From positions 1 through 35,175 of the IMG/VR virus record IMGVR_UViG_3300005289_000603: a stretch of 35,175 bases of DNA; one strand, given 5' to 3'. The position numbers and the translations under genes are program-made. This DNA is from a virus. Of this stretch, positions 6,830 through 13,460 are shown piece by piece. The number at the start of each line of letters is the position of its first letter. Within the stretch, counting starts at the first letter, position 1. Under the pieces are notes generated by a model. The model saw nothing but the letters and a program-made list of their open reading frames with translations, did not search any database and was not told the DNA's origin.

Positions 6830-6856
6830 TTCATTAAACTTTAAATCTAAAAATGT

Positions 6857-7183
6857 ATGACAACGCTTAAGTATGTATTATTTTCCTTTTTATTTTTTGT
6901 TACTTTTAGTGCAGGATTTATCTACTTCATGGATAAATCAGATGAAAATTATGCCTCAACGCCTGAAACAGAAAAGTCCATTTCAACCAAGGAGGCTATT
7001 GAGCTGTACAAAAAAAACAGATATGGTGAGCCAATTGAAAGTGAATGCACTTGGTGCGGTGGCGCAGGAAAAGTTGGATTTGCAGGTGAAAGCGAGAAGC
7101 AAGTAAAGAGAACACGCAGCGGACTTGGAAATATTTGCAATGTATGTAAGGGATCAGGGAAGGTGAAAACTTATAAAAAATAA
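6857..7183 (+). CDS. Membrane-anchored DnaJ-type zinc-finger protein
   Basis: 108 residues. An N-terminal transmembrane or signal-anchor helix covers about residues 4-24. The C-terminal half has two CxxCxGxG-like motifs, C64-x-x-C67 (CTWCGGAGKVG) and C94-x-x-C97 (CNVCKGSGKV). Two such motifs make half of a DnaJ-type zinc-binding cluster, enough for one zinc ion. J domain and substrate-binding domains are absent, so it is not a full cochaperone. It is the first rightward gene past the repressor operator and is followed after 5 bases by a secreted protein gene. Possible role in envelope protein folding or redox; not established. Confidence 0.6.
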   Translation: MTTLKYVLFSFLFFVTFSAGFIYFMDKSDENYASTPETEKSISTKEAIELYKKNRYGEPIESECTWCGGAGKVGFAGESEKQVKRTRSGLGNICNVCKGSGKVKTYKK

Positions 7184-7188
7184 AAATT

Positions 7189-7662
7189 ATGAAAAAATTA
7201 ACTACTCTTATTTTAATTTTTTTTACGATCAATGTTTATGCTCAGACAACTGTGATTCCAAAAAATGCTGATAAGATTATTGTGTTAAATGATAAAACAG
7301 CAGAAGAGAATTTCATTAAAGTAAAGCAAACACTAGCAGATAAGGATATAGCTATAGCTGTGCAAGACAGAGATGTTTTCCAAATAAGTACTGGTAAAAT
7401 CAGACTAAATAATAATTCATCATGCAGTTACCTGATTAATTGCAGAGACAACAAAATTAGCATCACAGGTACTTGGGGAACTACTATGGGCTTGCAGATT
7501 GGTTACGTGACATCCAACCCTTCAACTTATGCAATTAAATATAAGGGGAATCAAAAGGTAATCTTCAATCAGATGGATGAACTAGCAAAAGAATTGGGTA
7601 CTGAGATTAAATATGAAGTACCAGTTGTAAAGAAAATGCCGAAAAATGATGATGTTTATTGA
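7189..7662 (+). CDS. Secreted hypothetical protein
   Basis: 157 residues with a typical signal peptide (MKKLTTLILIFFTINVYA, cleavage expected before Gln19). The mature protein has an alpha/beta pattern with a central beta-rich part (GKIRLNNNSSCSYLINCRD; KISITGTWGTTMG) containing two Cys that could form a disulfide in the periplasm. No family recognised. It lies 5 bases after the DnaJ-like membrane gene, probably in the same operon, and its 3' end overlaps the convergent gene at 7656 by 7 bases. Confidence 0.65.
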   Translation: MKKLTTLILIFFTINVYAQTTVIPKNADKIIVLNDKTAEENFIKVKQTLADKDIAIAVQDRDVFQISTGKIRLNNNSSCSYLINCRDNKISITGTWGTTMGLQIGYVTSNPSTYAIKYKGNQKVIFNQMDELAKELGTEIKYEVPVVKKMPKNDDVY

Positions 7663-8666
7663 ATAGTGAAATTATATGATGGGCTTTGTGCTAATGTTTC
7701 ACCATATCCAATTACAGCTACATAGAATTTTAGATAATATCGTAAATTCGGGTTTAAATGGAGTTCGCTATAGGGTATGAAAAGATGAAAATCTTGGGTT
7801 GGCATAGAAGTTTTGCAACATCCCATTATTTTTTTGCTAACCGCAACCTGTCCTTCGCTAGTATAGTATTTTTGATTGAAGTCTTTTAGAGGTTGCCCAT
7901 CTTGCTGTGAAAAATAAGCAGCAACTTCTGCTTCAACATTTGCGCCATTAGTAATGCTAAATTGGGGAAAGATTGACATTCCTAAAACACCATCTTCTGT
8001 AGTATTATAGCGGGTTGTAGTAGATATCTGACCATCAATAAATAAATACAATTTGTTTGTAGAATCAAATGATTCTCCATATTTGTTGTACAATGGCAAA
8101 TTTTTTTCAAAATCATTCCAAAATTTTCTTTCTTGCTGAGTTCTCTCCGATCTAATACCTGCTGCTGCTTCGTCTCTACTGATTCTGTCTAAATCTAGAA
8201 TTGCGAAATCAACAGTTTGTTGAATCTGATCATACTGGATTTTGCTTAAATTAGAAAAAGCGGTTGCTGCATCTGTCCAATCACCAGATTTTATTTTTAG
8301 AAATTGATCTGGCCCAATTTCTCTGAAACTATTTGTGAAAAATCCTAATAAGAAATTTCCTGCTAACAATCCTTTTATCCAAGATATCTGGTTTATCAAT
8401 CTTTGTATTTCTTGTAAATGTGTCGCAGTCTCATTTGTTAAAACGTAAGGAATTACAGGGATCGATTGCGGAGTTGAAGGTGTTGAATTCGGAGTTCGAT
8501 TGTTTCTTTCTCCAACTTGGCTGCCAGATGGATGATGTTCACGCTCTCTTTCAATGGTAATATGCATGCCTTCCTTAATATTAATTTCTCTTGAAGGTTT
8601 TTCTCCCTGTGCATAGCAACTTAATGTTCCAAAGAGAATGTAGATTCCGATTTTTAGACTTTTCAT
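7656..8666 (-). CDS. Secreted hypothetical protein
   Basis: 336 residues with an N-terminal signal peptide (about 1-19, ending SCYA before Gln20). A low-complexity Ser/Thr/Pro/Asn-rich linker follows (about 45-75, HHPSGSQVGERNNRTPNSTP). A mixed helical central region comes next, and the C-terminal 120 residues are beta-rich (KLYLFIDGQISTTTRY; YYLKFYVAVIGYGE), like an extracellular beta-sandwich. No phage structural family is recognised. It is a lone leftward gene between two rightward units, typical of accessory cargo. A host-surface or interaction role in the lysogen is plausible but unproven. Confidence 0.65.
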   Translation of the reverse strand: MKSLKIGIYILFGTLSCYAQGEKPSREINIKEGMHITIEREREHHPSGSQVGERNNRTPNSTPSTPQSIPVIPYVLTNETATHLQEIQRLINQISWIKGLLAGNFLLGFFTNSFREIGPDQFLKIKSGDWTDAATAFSNLSKIQYDQIQQTVDFAILDLDRISRDEAAAGIRSERTQQERKFWNDFEKNLPLYNKYGESFDSTNKLYLFIDGQISTTTRYNTTEDGVLGMSIFPQFSITNGANVEAEVAAYFSQQDGQPLKDFNQKYYTSEGQVAVSKKIMGCCKTSMPTQDFHLFIPYSELHLNPNLRYYLKFYVAVIGYGETLAQSPSYNFTIQ

Positions 8667-8789
8667 GACTCTAACATTTAGTCAAATAAATTTACTGACT
8701 ATGCTGGGAAACAAGAGTGGCAAGGATTATACAATTTTTGTACAATAAAAAATATTTTCACTTTTTCCTTCAACTTCTTCTTCTGCCCA

Positions 8790-8797
8790 CTATTTAT
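8790..8797 (+). promoter_or_regulatory. CTATTTAT motif, copy 1
   Basis: Exact octamer 20 bases before the ATG at 8818, at the head of the rightward block 8818-9944. It is followed by TATATAAA, giving the palindrome TTTATATATAAA. One of seven intergenic copies; see the finding on late promoters. Confidence 0.5.
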
Positions 8798-8817
8798 ATA
8801 TAAAGAGATTAAGTTTT

Positions 8818-9306
8818 ATGTATATAGTAAGTGATGAATCAATCAATCAACAAGAAGCAAAAGGAAGAGCACCATTCATCCAAATATTTAGCGGTATTAC
8901 TTGGTATGAATGCCAAGATAAGTATGAAGTAGTTGATTTAACTGGTAATACATCCAATTCTGCTAATGCAATTGTAAAGGATACAGATCAAGATATCTAC
9001 ATAGAGGCGAAAGCACGTCAAATAAAGTCAAATGATTTCCTTTCAACATTTCTAGAATGCAAAAAATACATTCACCTGATGCAATTAGCGAATCAAACAG
9101 CTAATGGTAAGGCATTTTACTTTGTCACATTCACAGATAATGTAGCTTACTTATTTGACCTCAAAAACATAGCTGTAGAAAAATATAGAACAAAAAGATT
9201 AATGAAAGAGGTTAGCATGGAAGGCCAAACCATTCAAATCCTAAAAGATGTATATGAACTACCATTAGATAGAAAAATGAAAGGAGTTACAAGATACAGA
9301 TGGTAG
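8818..9306 (+). CDS. Putative PD-(D/E)XK nuclease-like protein
   Basis: 162 residues. The middle of the protein has the spacing of a PD-(D/E)XK core: an N-terminal helix with Glu13, then a strand with Asp41 (YEVVDLTG), then a strand ending in an E-x-K motif (IYIEAKARQ), then a helix (FLSTFLECKKYIHLMQLA) and further strands (AFYFVTFTD; VAYLFDL). Such folds serve as restriction-type, resolvase or end-processing nucleases. The motif is suggestive rather than proven, and a structural homologue lacking activity is possible. It begins a short rightward unit with 9361 and 9576 and is preceded by a CTATTTAT motif. Confidence 0.5.
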   Translation: MYIVSDESINQQEAKGRAPFIQIFSGITWYECQDKYEVVDLTGNTSNSANAIVKDTDQDIYIEAKARQIKSNDFLSTFLECKKYIHLMQLANQTANGKAFYFVTFTDNVAYLFDLKNIAVEKYRTKRLMKEVSMEGQTIQILKDVYELPLDRKMKGVTRYRW

Positions 9307-9359
9307 GTTCAATTATAATAATACTGGTGTTTGTAGCAGCCATAATCAACAGTAAATAA
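9300..9359 (+). CDS. 19-residue transmembrane micropeptide (candidate)
   Basis: ATG at 9300 overlaps the end of the preceding gene by 7 bases and the frame stops one base before the ATG at 9361. The product (MVGSIIIILVFVAAIINSK) is essentially one transmembrane helix. The perfect fit between two co-directional genes supports it, but its size makes chance likely too. No function known. Confidence 0.3.
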   Translation: MVGSIIIILVFVAAIINSK

Positions 9360-9360
9360 T

Positions 9361-9573
9361 ATGGCTATTTATACAACACATTACTATGTCAATGGCATCA
9401 GGTGGTCAGGAGACAGAATAAATGCAATATCATGGGAAGATGCCGAATATCAGGCTTCAATCAAAGGGTTAGAAGTAACAGGCAAATTAGTCATGGAAAT
9501 ACCCTGCTCAGAGAGCAGGGATAATATTCAATGGTCAGAGGCTATTGATTACGAAATAATAGAGAATAATTAA
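9361..9573 (+). CDS. Hypothetical protein
   Basis: 70 residues, soluble, aromatic-rich N-terminus (YTTHYYVNGIRWSGDRI) followed by WEDAEYQASIKGLEVTG, a strand-helix-strand outline. Not recognised. It lies between a putative nuclease and the DnaA-like protein gene (2 bases downstream), so an early DNA-metabolism role is possible. Its coding sequence contains a perfect 8-bp hairpin with a 3-base loop at 9502-9520. Confidence 0.6.
   Translation: MAIYTTHYYVNGIRWSGDRINAISWEDAEYQASIKGLEVTGKLVMEIPCSESRDNIQWSEAIDYEIIENN
9502..9520 (+). other. Perfect triloop hairpin inside a coding sequence
   Basis: CCCTGCTC (9502-9509), loop AGA, GAGCAGGG (9513-9520). The stem is GC-rich against an AT-rich background. 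It has no T-run, so it is not a standard terminator. It could be an RNA-processing or translation-tuning hairpin within the 9361-9573 gene. Confidence 0.5.
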
Positions 9574-9575
9574 AA

Positions 9576-9944
9576 ATGAAAAATATAAAAGAATACAAAA
9601 ACCTAAGAAAATATTTAGCTGACCTGCAATTAAACAGATTGGAATTAATAACAGATTTTGTAATATATGAATATCAGATTGATAGAGGTGAGCTATTCAG
9701 CAGAACAAGGAATAGAACCATCTCAGAAGCAAGAAGAAAAATTGCATTTCTTGCTCGTATGTTTTACAATATTGAGGGTAAAATTATAGGAAAATATTTA
9801 AATGTCATTGATGTTTGGGCATCAACACTAATATATGATGCGTGGGATTTCTGCTTGGTGGATAAGACTTATTATGAAGAAATTCAGAAATTAATGGTGA
9901 AGCTCCAGATGTACCATAATGTATCATTGAAGCCATTAATTTAA
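9576..9944 (+). CDS. DnaA domain IV-like helix-turn-helix protein
   Basis: 122 residues. From about residue 24 the sequence follows the pattern of the DNA-binding domain IV of DnaA: FVIYEYQIDRGELFSRTRNR, then ISEARRKIAFLARMF, then KIIGKYLNVIDVWASTLIYDAW, then a C-terminal helix. The basic loop SRTRNR, the AR of the next helix and the IG before the recognition helix all line up with DnaA. The DHTTV signature is replaced by DVWAST. AAA+ and DnaB-loading domains are absent, so it cannot act as a full initiator. It may bind DnaA-box-like sites, compete with host DnaA, or mark the phage origin. The comparison is by eye. Confidence 0.6.
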   Translation: MKNIKEYKNLRKYLADLQLNRLELITDFVIYEYQIDRGELFSRTRNRTISEARRKIAFLARMFYNIEGKIIGKYLNVIDVWASTLIYDAWDFCLVDKTYYEEIQKLMVKLQMYHNVSLKPLI

Positions 9945-9946
9945 AA

Positions 9947-9964
9947 AGCCCCTATTAAGGGGCT
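9947..9964 (-). terminator. Terminator of the leftward block
   Basis: AGCCCCT (9947-9953), loop ATTA, AGGGGCT (9958-9964). Read leftward the stem is followed by TTTT, so it should end transcripts coming from 11547 to 9970. Read rightward it is followed by AAATTC and would be a weak terminator for 9576-9944. Confidence 0.8.
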
Positions 9965-9969
9965 AAATT

Positions 9970-10182
9970 CTATCCAACATAAGTACTACCTGCATTTTTC
10001 CAAGCACTAACTCTCAATCCATCTTCTAAAGGCTTTCCATTATGATATTTCCATTGATCTTCTTTATATACAAATTGAAGTATTTCACTGTAAATGTAAC
10101 TATTAGCATCATCTCTAACGTTAGCGATGACAAAATCAGAATCAGGGGGTAATTTTTGTTCGATTGGTGTCCATTCAGCCAT
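9970..10182 (-). CDS. DUF551-like small protein
   Basis: 70 residues. The opening WTPIEQKLPPDSDFVIANV and the ending GLRVSAWKNAG follow the outline of the short DUF551-type proteins common in phages (W-P-x-x-x-LPP, then V-W near the C-terminus). The function of that family is unknown. It is last in the leftward block 11547-9970 and ends directly at the terminator 9947-9964. Confidence 0.5.
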   Translation of the reverse strand: MAEWTPIEQKLPPDSDFVIANVRDDANSYIYSEILQFVYKEDQWKYHNGKPLEDGLRVSAWKNAGSTYVG

Positions 10183-10191
10183 ATTCTCTTT

Positions 10192-10482
10192 TTATTTAAA
10201 ATCTTCTCCTTGTATATAGTCATAGTTGACAAATTGAGTTGCAAACAATCTCTCAACAGTGGCTGAATTTTCCTTTGCTACCTTCAATAGGTCAGCTTTG
10301 GCAGTAGCGGATGTAATGTTCTTTTTCCAAAGAGATGTATTTGGAAGGAAATTTTTTACTGTCGAACCTGGAACAAGAAAGTAGTCAAAGTATCCAAGTT
10401 TTTTCATTCCATCTTTAACTACTTTATTTTTTGCTTCACCTGTTAAAGGAGTTTTGATGTCATATGTAATTAATATGTGCAT
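10192..10482 (-). CDS. Small ferredoxin-fold protein, distantly Cas2/SinR-like
   Basis: 96 residues. The start HILITYDIKTPL resembles the first strand and catalytic-type Asp of the Cas2/VapD/SinR group (hydrophobic strand followed by YDI). A helix (KNKVVKDGMKKLGYFDYFL), a strand, and then LLKVAKENSATVERLFATQFVNYDYI follow. I see no CRISPR array or other Cas genes, so this is not a CRISPR component. Family membership is a guess from the first strand and overall size. It lies 9 bases upstream of the DUF551-like gene. Confidence 0.45.
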   Translation of the reverse strand: MHILITYDIKTPLTGEAKNKVVKDGMKKLGYFDYFLVPGSTVKNFLPNTSLWKKNITSATAKADLLKVAKENSATVERLFATQFVNYDYIQGEDFK

Positions 10483-10603
10483 AAGAGCGTCACCCTTGGT
10501 TTAGAGGGTATATAAATATATCAATTAATTATATAACTAGCTCTTCAATTGATAGAAATCTAATGTGAAACTGAGAATGCGGAAAAATGTGACATTGAAG
10601 ATG

Positions 10604-11257
10604 TCAATTAGAAACTTTATTAATTGATTTTTTATTTTTCTTTGTTTGTCTTCTAATGTTTCTCTCAGTATCAGTGACAGTTGTCCATTCATTTGTAGCT
10701 GTGTCCCTTGTTAAATTATGCTTGTAGTAAGGAAATAGGACTAATGCAGAATCTATTGTGGAAGTACCTTCTATATAAAAAGTGAAATTGTTTTTATCTC
10801 GTTGATATTTAGGGTAGATTTTATAGTTCTTCTGTATGACATTTAATAATCCTTTATAGATGAAAGCAGAGTCTGTATAAGAAACATTCTCTTTTTGGAA
10901 TTCTAACGCCTTCTTTTTATAATACTCATTCGAAGTTTTCAGCATGGATAAAGAGTCTTTATATAATGCGGCATCTCTAATGGCTTGGTTAGATATTTTC
11001 AATAATTCAGGTGTACTTATTGATTTATCTCCAATTTTAAAATTGCAATCCGATATATATTTTGTGATTACTTTTGCATATTCTTTTGTTTTCTCAGCAA
11101 AAACAGAGTCTTTTTTAGTAGTTTTTTTTGATAAACTATCTTTCAGTTCGATCTGTCTAATTAATCTCTCATTAGAATTCTCAGAAATAACTAGGAAATA
11201 GAAACTAAAGCAACAAACCACTAGTAACAAAACATTAAAAATTACACTTAATTTCAT
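10604..11257 (-). CDS. Membrane-anchored coiled-coil protein
   Basis: 217 residues with one N-terminal transmembrane helix (about 5-24), then a long helical region (about 28-135, including RLIRQIELKDSLSKKTTKKDS and SMLKTSNEYYKKKALEFQKE). A short beta-rich part follows (NFTFYIEGTSTIDSALVLF) and a very basic tail. The start overlaps the stop of the gene at 11254-11547 as ATGA, so the two are coupled. The paired layout of membrane anchor plus periplasmic coiled coil recalls inner-membrane spanins, but the pair lies away from the amidase and holin, and no family is recognised. Confidence 0.6.
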   Translation of the reverse strand: MKLSVIFNVLLLVVCCFSFYFLVISENSNERLIRQIELKDSLSKKTTKKDSVFAEKTKEYAKVITKYISDCNFKIGDKSISTPELLKISNQAIRDAALYKDSLSMLKTSNEYYKKKALEFQKENVSYTDSAFIYKGLLNVIQKNYKIYPKYQRDKNNFTFYIEGTSTIDSALVLFPYYKHNLTRDTATNEWTTVTDTERNIRRQTKKNKKSINKVSN

Positions 11258-11547
11258 TTAGATTTTTTTAATGTTTTTACAGTTTCTTTGATTTCGTTGA
11301 TGTCTTTTTGGTAAGCTTCCATTTTGCCATCCTTACAATCATCTTTGGCATTTTGGATTTTTTCATTGTACTCCTGCTTTAATTCCATTTTTTCTATTTT
11401 AAAGTCCTGGGAGCAAAAATGGGAAGCACAGGCATATGCAATTCCAAACAAAGTTGCTAGAGTGAAAAAAGCAGAAAAGACAGCTTTCCACGGATTGTCA
11501 AACCAATCAGATAGGGAGTTTTGAGAGCTACGTCTGGGTGAGGCCAT
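11254..11547 (-). CDS. Small membrane-anchored coiled-coil protein
   Basis: 97 residues: a polar, basic N-terminus, one transmembrane helix at about 21-41 (AVFSAFFTLATLFGIAYACA), then a charged coiled coil to the end (IEKMELKQEYNEKIQNAKDD; INEIKETVKTLKK). First gene of the leftward block and coupled to 10604-11257 by a 4-base overlap. The 152 bases between it and the terminase operon must hold divergent promoters. Function unknown. Confidence 0.6.
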   Translation of the reverse strand: MASPRRSSQNSLSDWFDNPWKAVFSAFFTLATLFGIAYACASHFCSQDFKIEKMELKQEYNEKIQNAKDDCKDGKMEAYQKDINEIKETVKTLKKSK

Positions 11548-11675
11548 TAATTATAGTGATCTAAATTCAACTTGCAACAACAAATATAATAAGAATGATG
11601 TATAATTTATAAGAGGATAACCTCTCAAACCTAATCATATTTAGTTATTTAGATTCGATTATCTCTCATGACTGA

Positions 11676-11683
11676 CTATTTAT
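11676..11683 (+). promoter_or_regulatory. CTATTTAT motif, copy 2
   Basis: Exact octamer 16 bases before the first late gene (11700). Just downstream ATCTGAA (11683-11689) and TTCAGAT (11696-11702) are inverted arms that cover the start codon, so the ATG could be held in a hairpin. A small hairpin, AGAGG-ATAA-CCTCT, lies at 11612-11625. Confidence 0.55.
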
Positions 11684-11699
11684 CTGAAAGAATATTCAG

Positions 11700-12095
11700 A
11701 TGGCAGCCAAAAAAGGTAATAAGTACGCAGAAAAATGGGATAAAATAACAGTTTTAGAGGCTTTAAATAGCATTTATGCGGATGTAGAGAAAAATAGGAT
11801 TTTTTATTTGGGTGTTACTTTAGCTAATATTGACCTATATAACACCATTTGGACTGATTGGCAAGATAAATTCAGAGAAGATAAAGAAGTTTCCCAAGCT
11901 ATAAAAAGGATTGAAGCTAAAATTGAAGCCAATCTGTTATCACAAGCAGCAAGCAACAAAATCAATGCTACAATCGCAATTTTTGTATTAAAAAATAAGT
12001 ATAAATGGAGTGATAAACAGGAGATAGATCATACATCCAAAGGTGAGTCTATAATCTGGAATGAGGTAAAACAGTATGGAAAGGATTCCAATTAA
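11700..12095 (+). CDS. terS: Terminase small subunit
   Basis: 131 residues. The layout fits phage small terminases: an N-terminal helix-turn-helix region (about 15-60), a helical oligomerisation part, and the characteristic C-terminal stretch ATIAIFVLKNKYKWSDKQEIDH, which I associate with small terminase/DNA-packaging proteins. It would recognise phage DNA and regulate the large subunit. It directly precedes the large terminase, whose TTG start follows this gene's TAA without a gap. First gene of the late region, with a CTATTTAT motif upstream. Confidence 0.8.
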   Translation: MAAKKGNKYAEKWDKITVLEALNSIYADVEKNRIFYLGVTLANIDLYNTIWTDWQDKFREDKEVSQAIKRIEAKIEANLLSQAASNKINATIAIFVLKNKYKWSDKQEIDHTSKGESIIWNEVKQYGKDSN

Positions 12096-13394
12096 TTGAA
12101 TCTAACCATAAAACAAACAATTGCCTTAGACCTGTTAGAAGATAATGTTACCACTGAATTAGTATTTGGTGGAGGTGCAGGATCAGCAAAATCATTCTTA
12201 GGTTGCTATTGGGTATTAAAGAACTGCCTTAAATATAAAGGTAGCAGGTATTTAATTGGTAGAAGTAAGCTTAAATCCCTCAAAGAAACTACATTAAACT
12301 CATTATTCGATGTTTGTAAGTTACAAGGATTGATTCCTAATGAACATTTCACGTTCAATCAACAAAGTGGTGTAATCAGATTCTTTAATGGTAGCGAAAT
12401 TATATTAAAAGACTTATTCACCTATCCATCCGATCCAAATTTCGATTCATTAGGATCATTAGAAATTACAGGGGCATTTATTGATGAATGCAACCAGATC
12501 AGTGAAAAAGCTTGGTTAATAGTTAAATCCAGAATTCGGTATAAATTAGATGAATTTGGTATCATTCCAAAGATATTAGGTACTTGTAACCCCTCTAAAA
12601 ATTGGGTTTATTCTGAATTCTATAAAAAATCAAATGATGGTTCTATTGAGTCATATAAGCGGTTTGTACAGGCTTTAGTGACCGATAATCCATACATCTC
12701 ACAGCATTATATTGATTCATTACACACGCTAGATCAGGCCAGTAAACAAAGATTATTATTCGGGAATTGGGACTACGATAATGACCCTTCAACGCTGTTA
12801 TCTTATGATCAAATTATTGATTTATTCACTAATACTCATATACAACCAGACAATACTAAAAAGGCTTTAACCTGTGATATCGCATTAGAAGGAGCAGACA
12901 AATTTGTACTCATTGCATGGGAAGGTTATGTAGCAATACATATTAAAGTAATACCTAAATCAAATGGGCAAGAAGTTCTTGTAGCTATTGAATCAATGGC
13001 TAATCAATTTGGGATACCAAAGAGCAGGATTGTATTCGATCAAGATGGTGTAGGTGGATTCATTAAAGGATTCCTACAAGGAGCAAAGGGTTTTGTCAAT
13101 GGTAGCAAGGCATTGAATAATGAGAATTATAAAAACCTTAAGACCCAATGCATCTATAAATTCTGTGATAGAGCCAAAGAAGGTGGTTATTGGATCAAAG
13201 ACCAAAGATATAAACAGGATATGATAGTTGAACTAGAGCAGCTCAAACGCTGTAATATGGATAATGATACGGGGAAATTAGAGGTGGTTTCCAAAGATAT
13301 CATCAAATCAATCATAGGTCACAGCCCCGATTTTTCAGATTCATTGATAATGAGAGAATTTCTGGAATTGAAACAGCCTTTCTTCTTTGTATAG
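12096..13394 (+). CDS. terL: Terminase large subunit (ATPase/nuclease)
   Basis: 432 residues; packages DNA into the prohead and cuts concatemers. The ATPase half has Walker A at residues 25-33 (GGGAGSAKS), Walker B ending D130-E131 (GAFIDE) and a coupling motif near 163-166 (TCNP). The nuclease half shows acidic residues D261 (TCDIALEGAD), D315/D317 (VFDQDGVGG) and D412/D415 (SPDFSDSLIM), as in RNase H-like terminase nucleases. It starts with TTG at 12096, directly after the small terminase stop. No ATG lies before Walker A, so the TTG start is required. Length and motifs are those of an intact enzyme. Confidence 0.95.
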   Translation: MNLTIKQTIALDLLEDNVTTELVFGGGAGSAKSFLGCYWVLKNCLKYKGSRYLIGRSKLKSLKETTLNSLFDVCKLQGLIPNEHFTFNQQSGVIRFFNGSEIILKDLFTYPSDPNFDSLGSLEITGAFIDECNQISEKAWLIVKSRIRYKLDEFGIIPKILGTCNPSKNWVYSEFYKKSNDGSIESYKRFVQALVTDNPYISQHYIDSLHTLDQASKQRLLFGNWDYDNDPSTLLSYDQIIDLFTNTHIQPDNTKKALTCDIALEGADKFVLIAWEGYVAIHIKVIPKSNGQEVLVAIESMANQFGIPKSRIVFDQDGVGGFIKGFLQGAKGFVNGSKALNNENYKNLKTQCIYKFCDRAKEGGYWIKDQRYKQDMIVELEQLKRCNMDNDTGKLEVVSKDIIKSIIGHSPDFSDSLIMREFLELKQPFFFV

Positions 13395-13395
13395 A

Positions 13396-13403
13396 CTATT
13401 TAT
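13396..13403 (+). promoter_or_regulatory. CTATTTAT motif, copy 3
   Basis: Exact octamer directly after the terminase stop and 57 bases before the portal start, followed by the hairpin at 13413-13431. It may start a separate transcript for the portal and head genes. Confidence 0.5.
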
Positions 13404-13412
13404 ATACATATA

Positions 13413-13431
13413 CCCTTCACCATGTGAAGGG
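13413..13431 (+). promoter_or_regulatory. Perfect triloop hairpin in portal leader
   Basis: CCCTTCAC (13413-13420), loop CAT, GTGAAGGG (13424-13431). It lies in the gap between the terminase and the portal genes, 29 bases before the portal GTG, with no T-run after it. It could process or stabilise the transcript, or tune portal level against terminase. Confidence 0.6.
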
Positions 13432-13460
13432 ATAACAACAATACAATAAAACAATGAACA

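Noticed and set aside
10192-10482. Genuine CRISPR Cas2
   Set aside because: No repeats, no cas1 and only a short N-terminal similarity; at most a distant fold relationship.
13413-13431. Hairpin before the portal gene as a rho-independent terminator
   Set aside because: Stem is perfect but there is no T-run after it, and the portal gene follows closely, so it is listed as a leader element.
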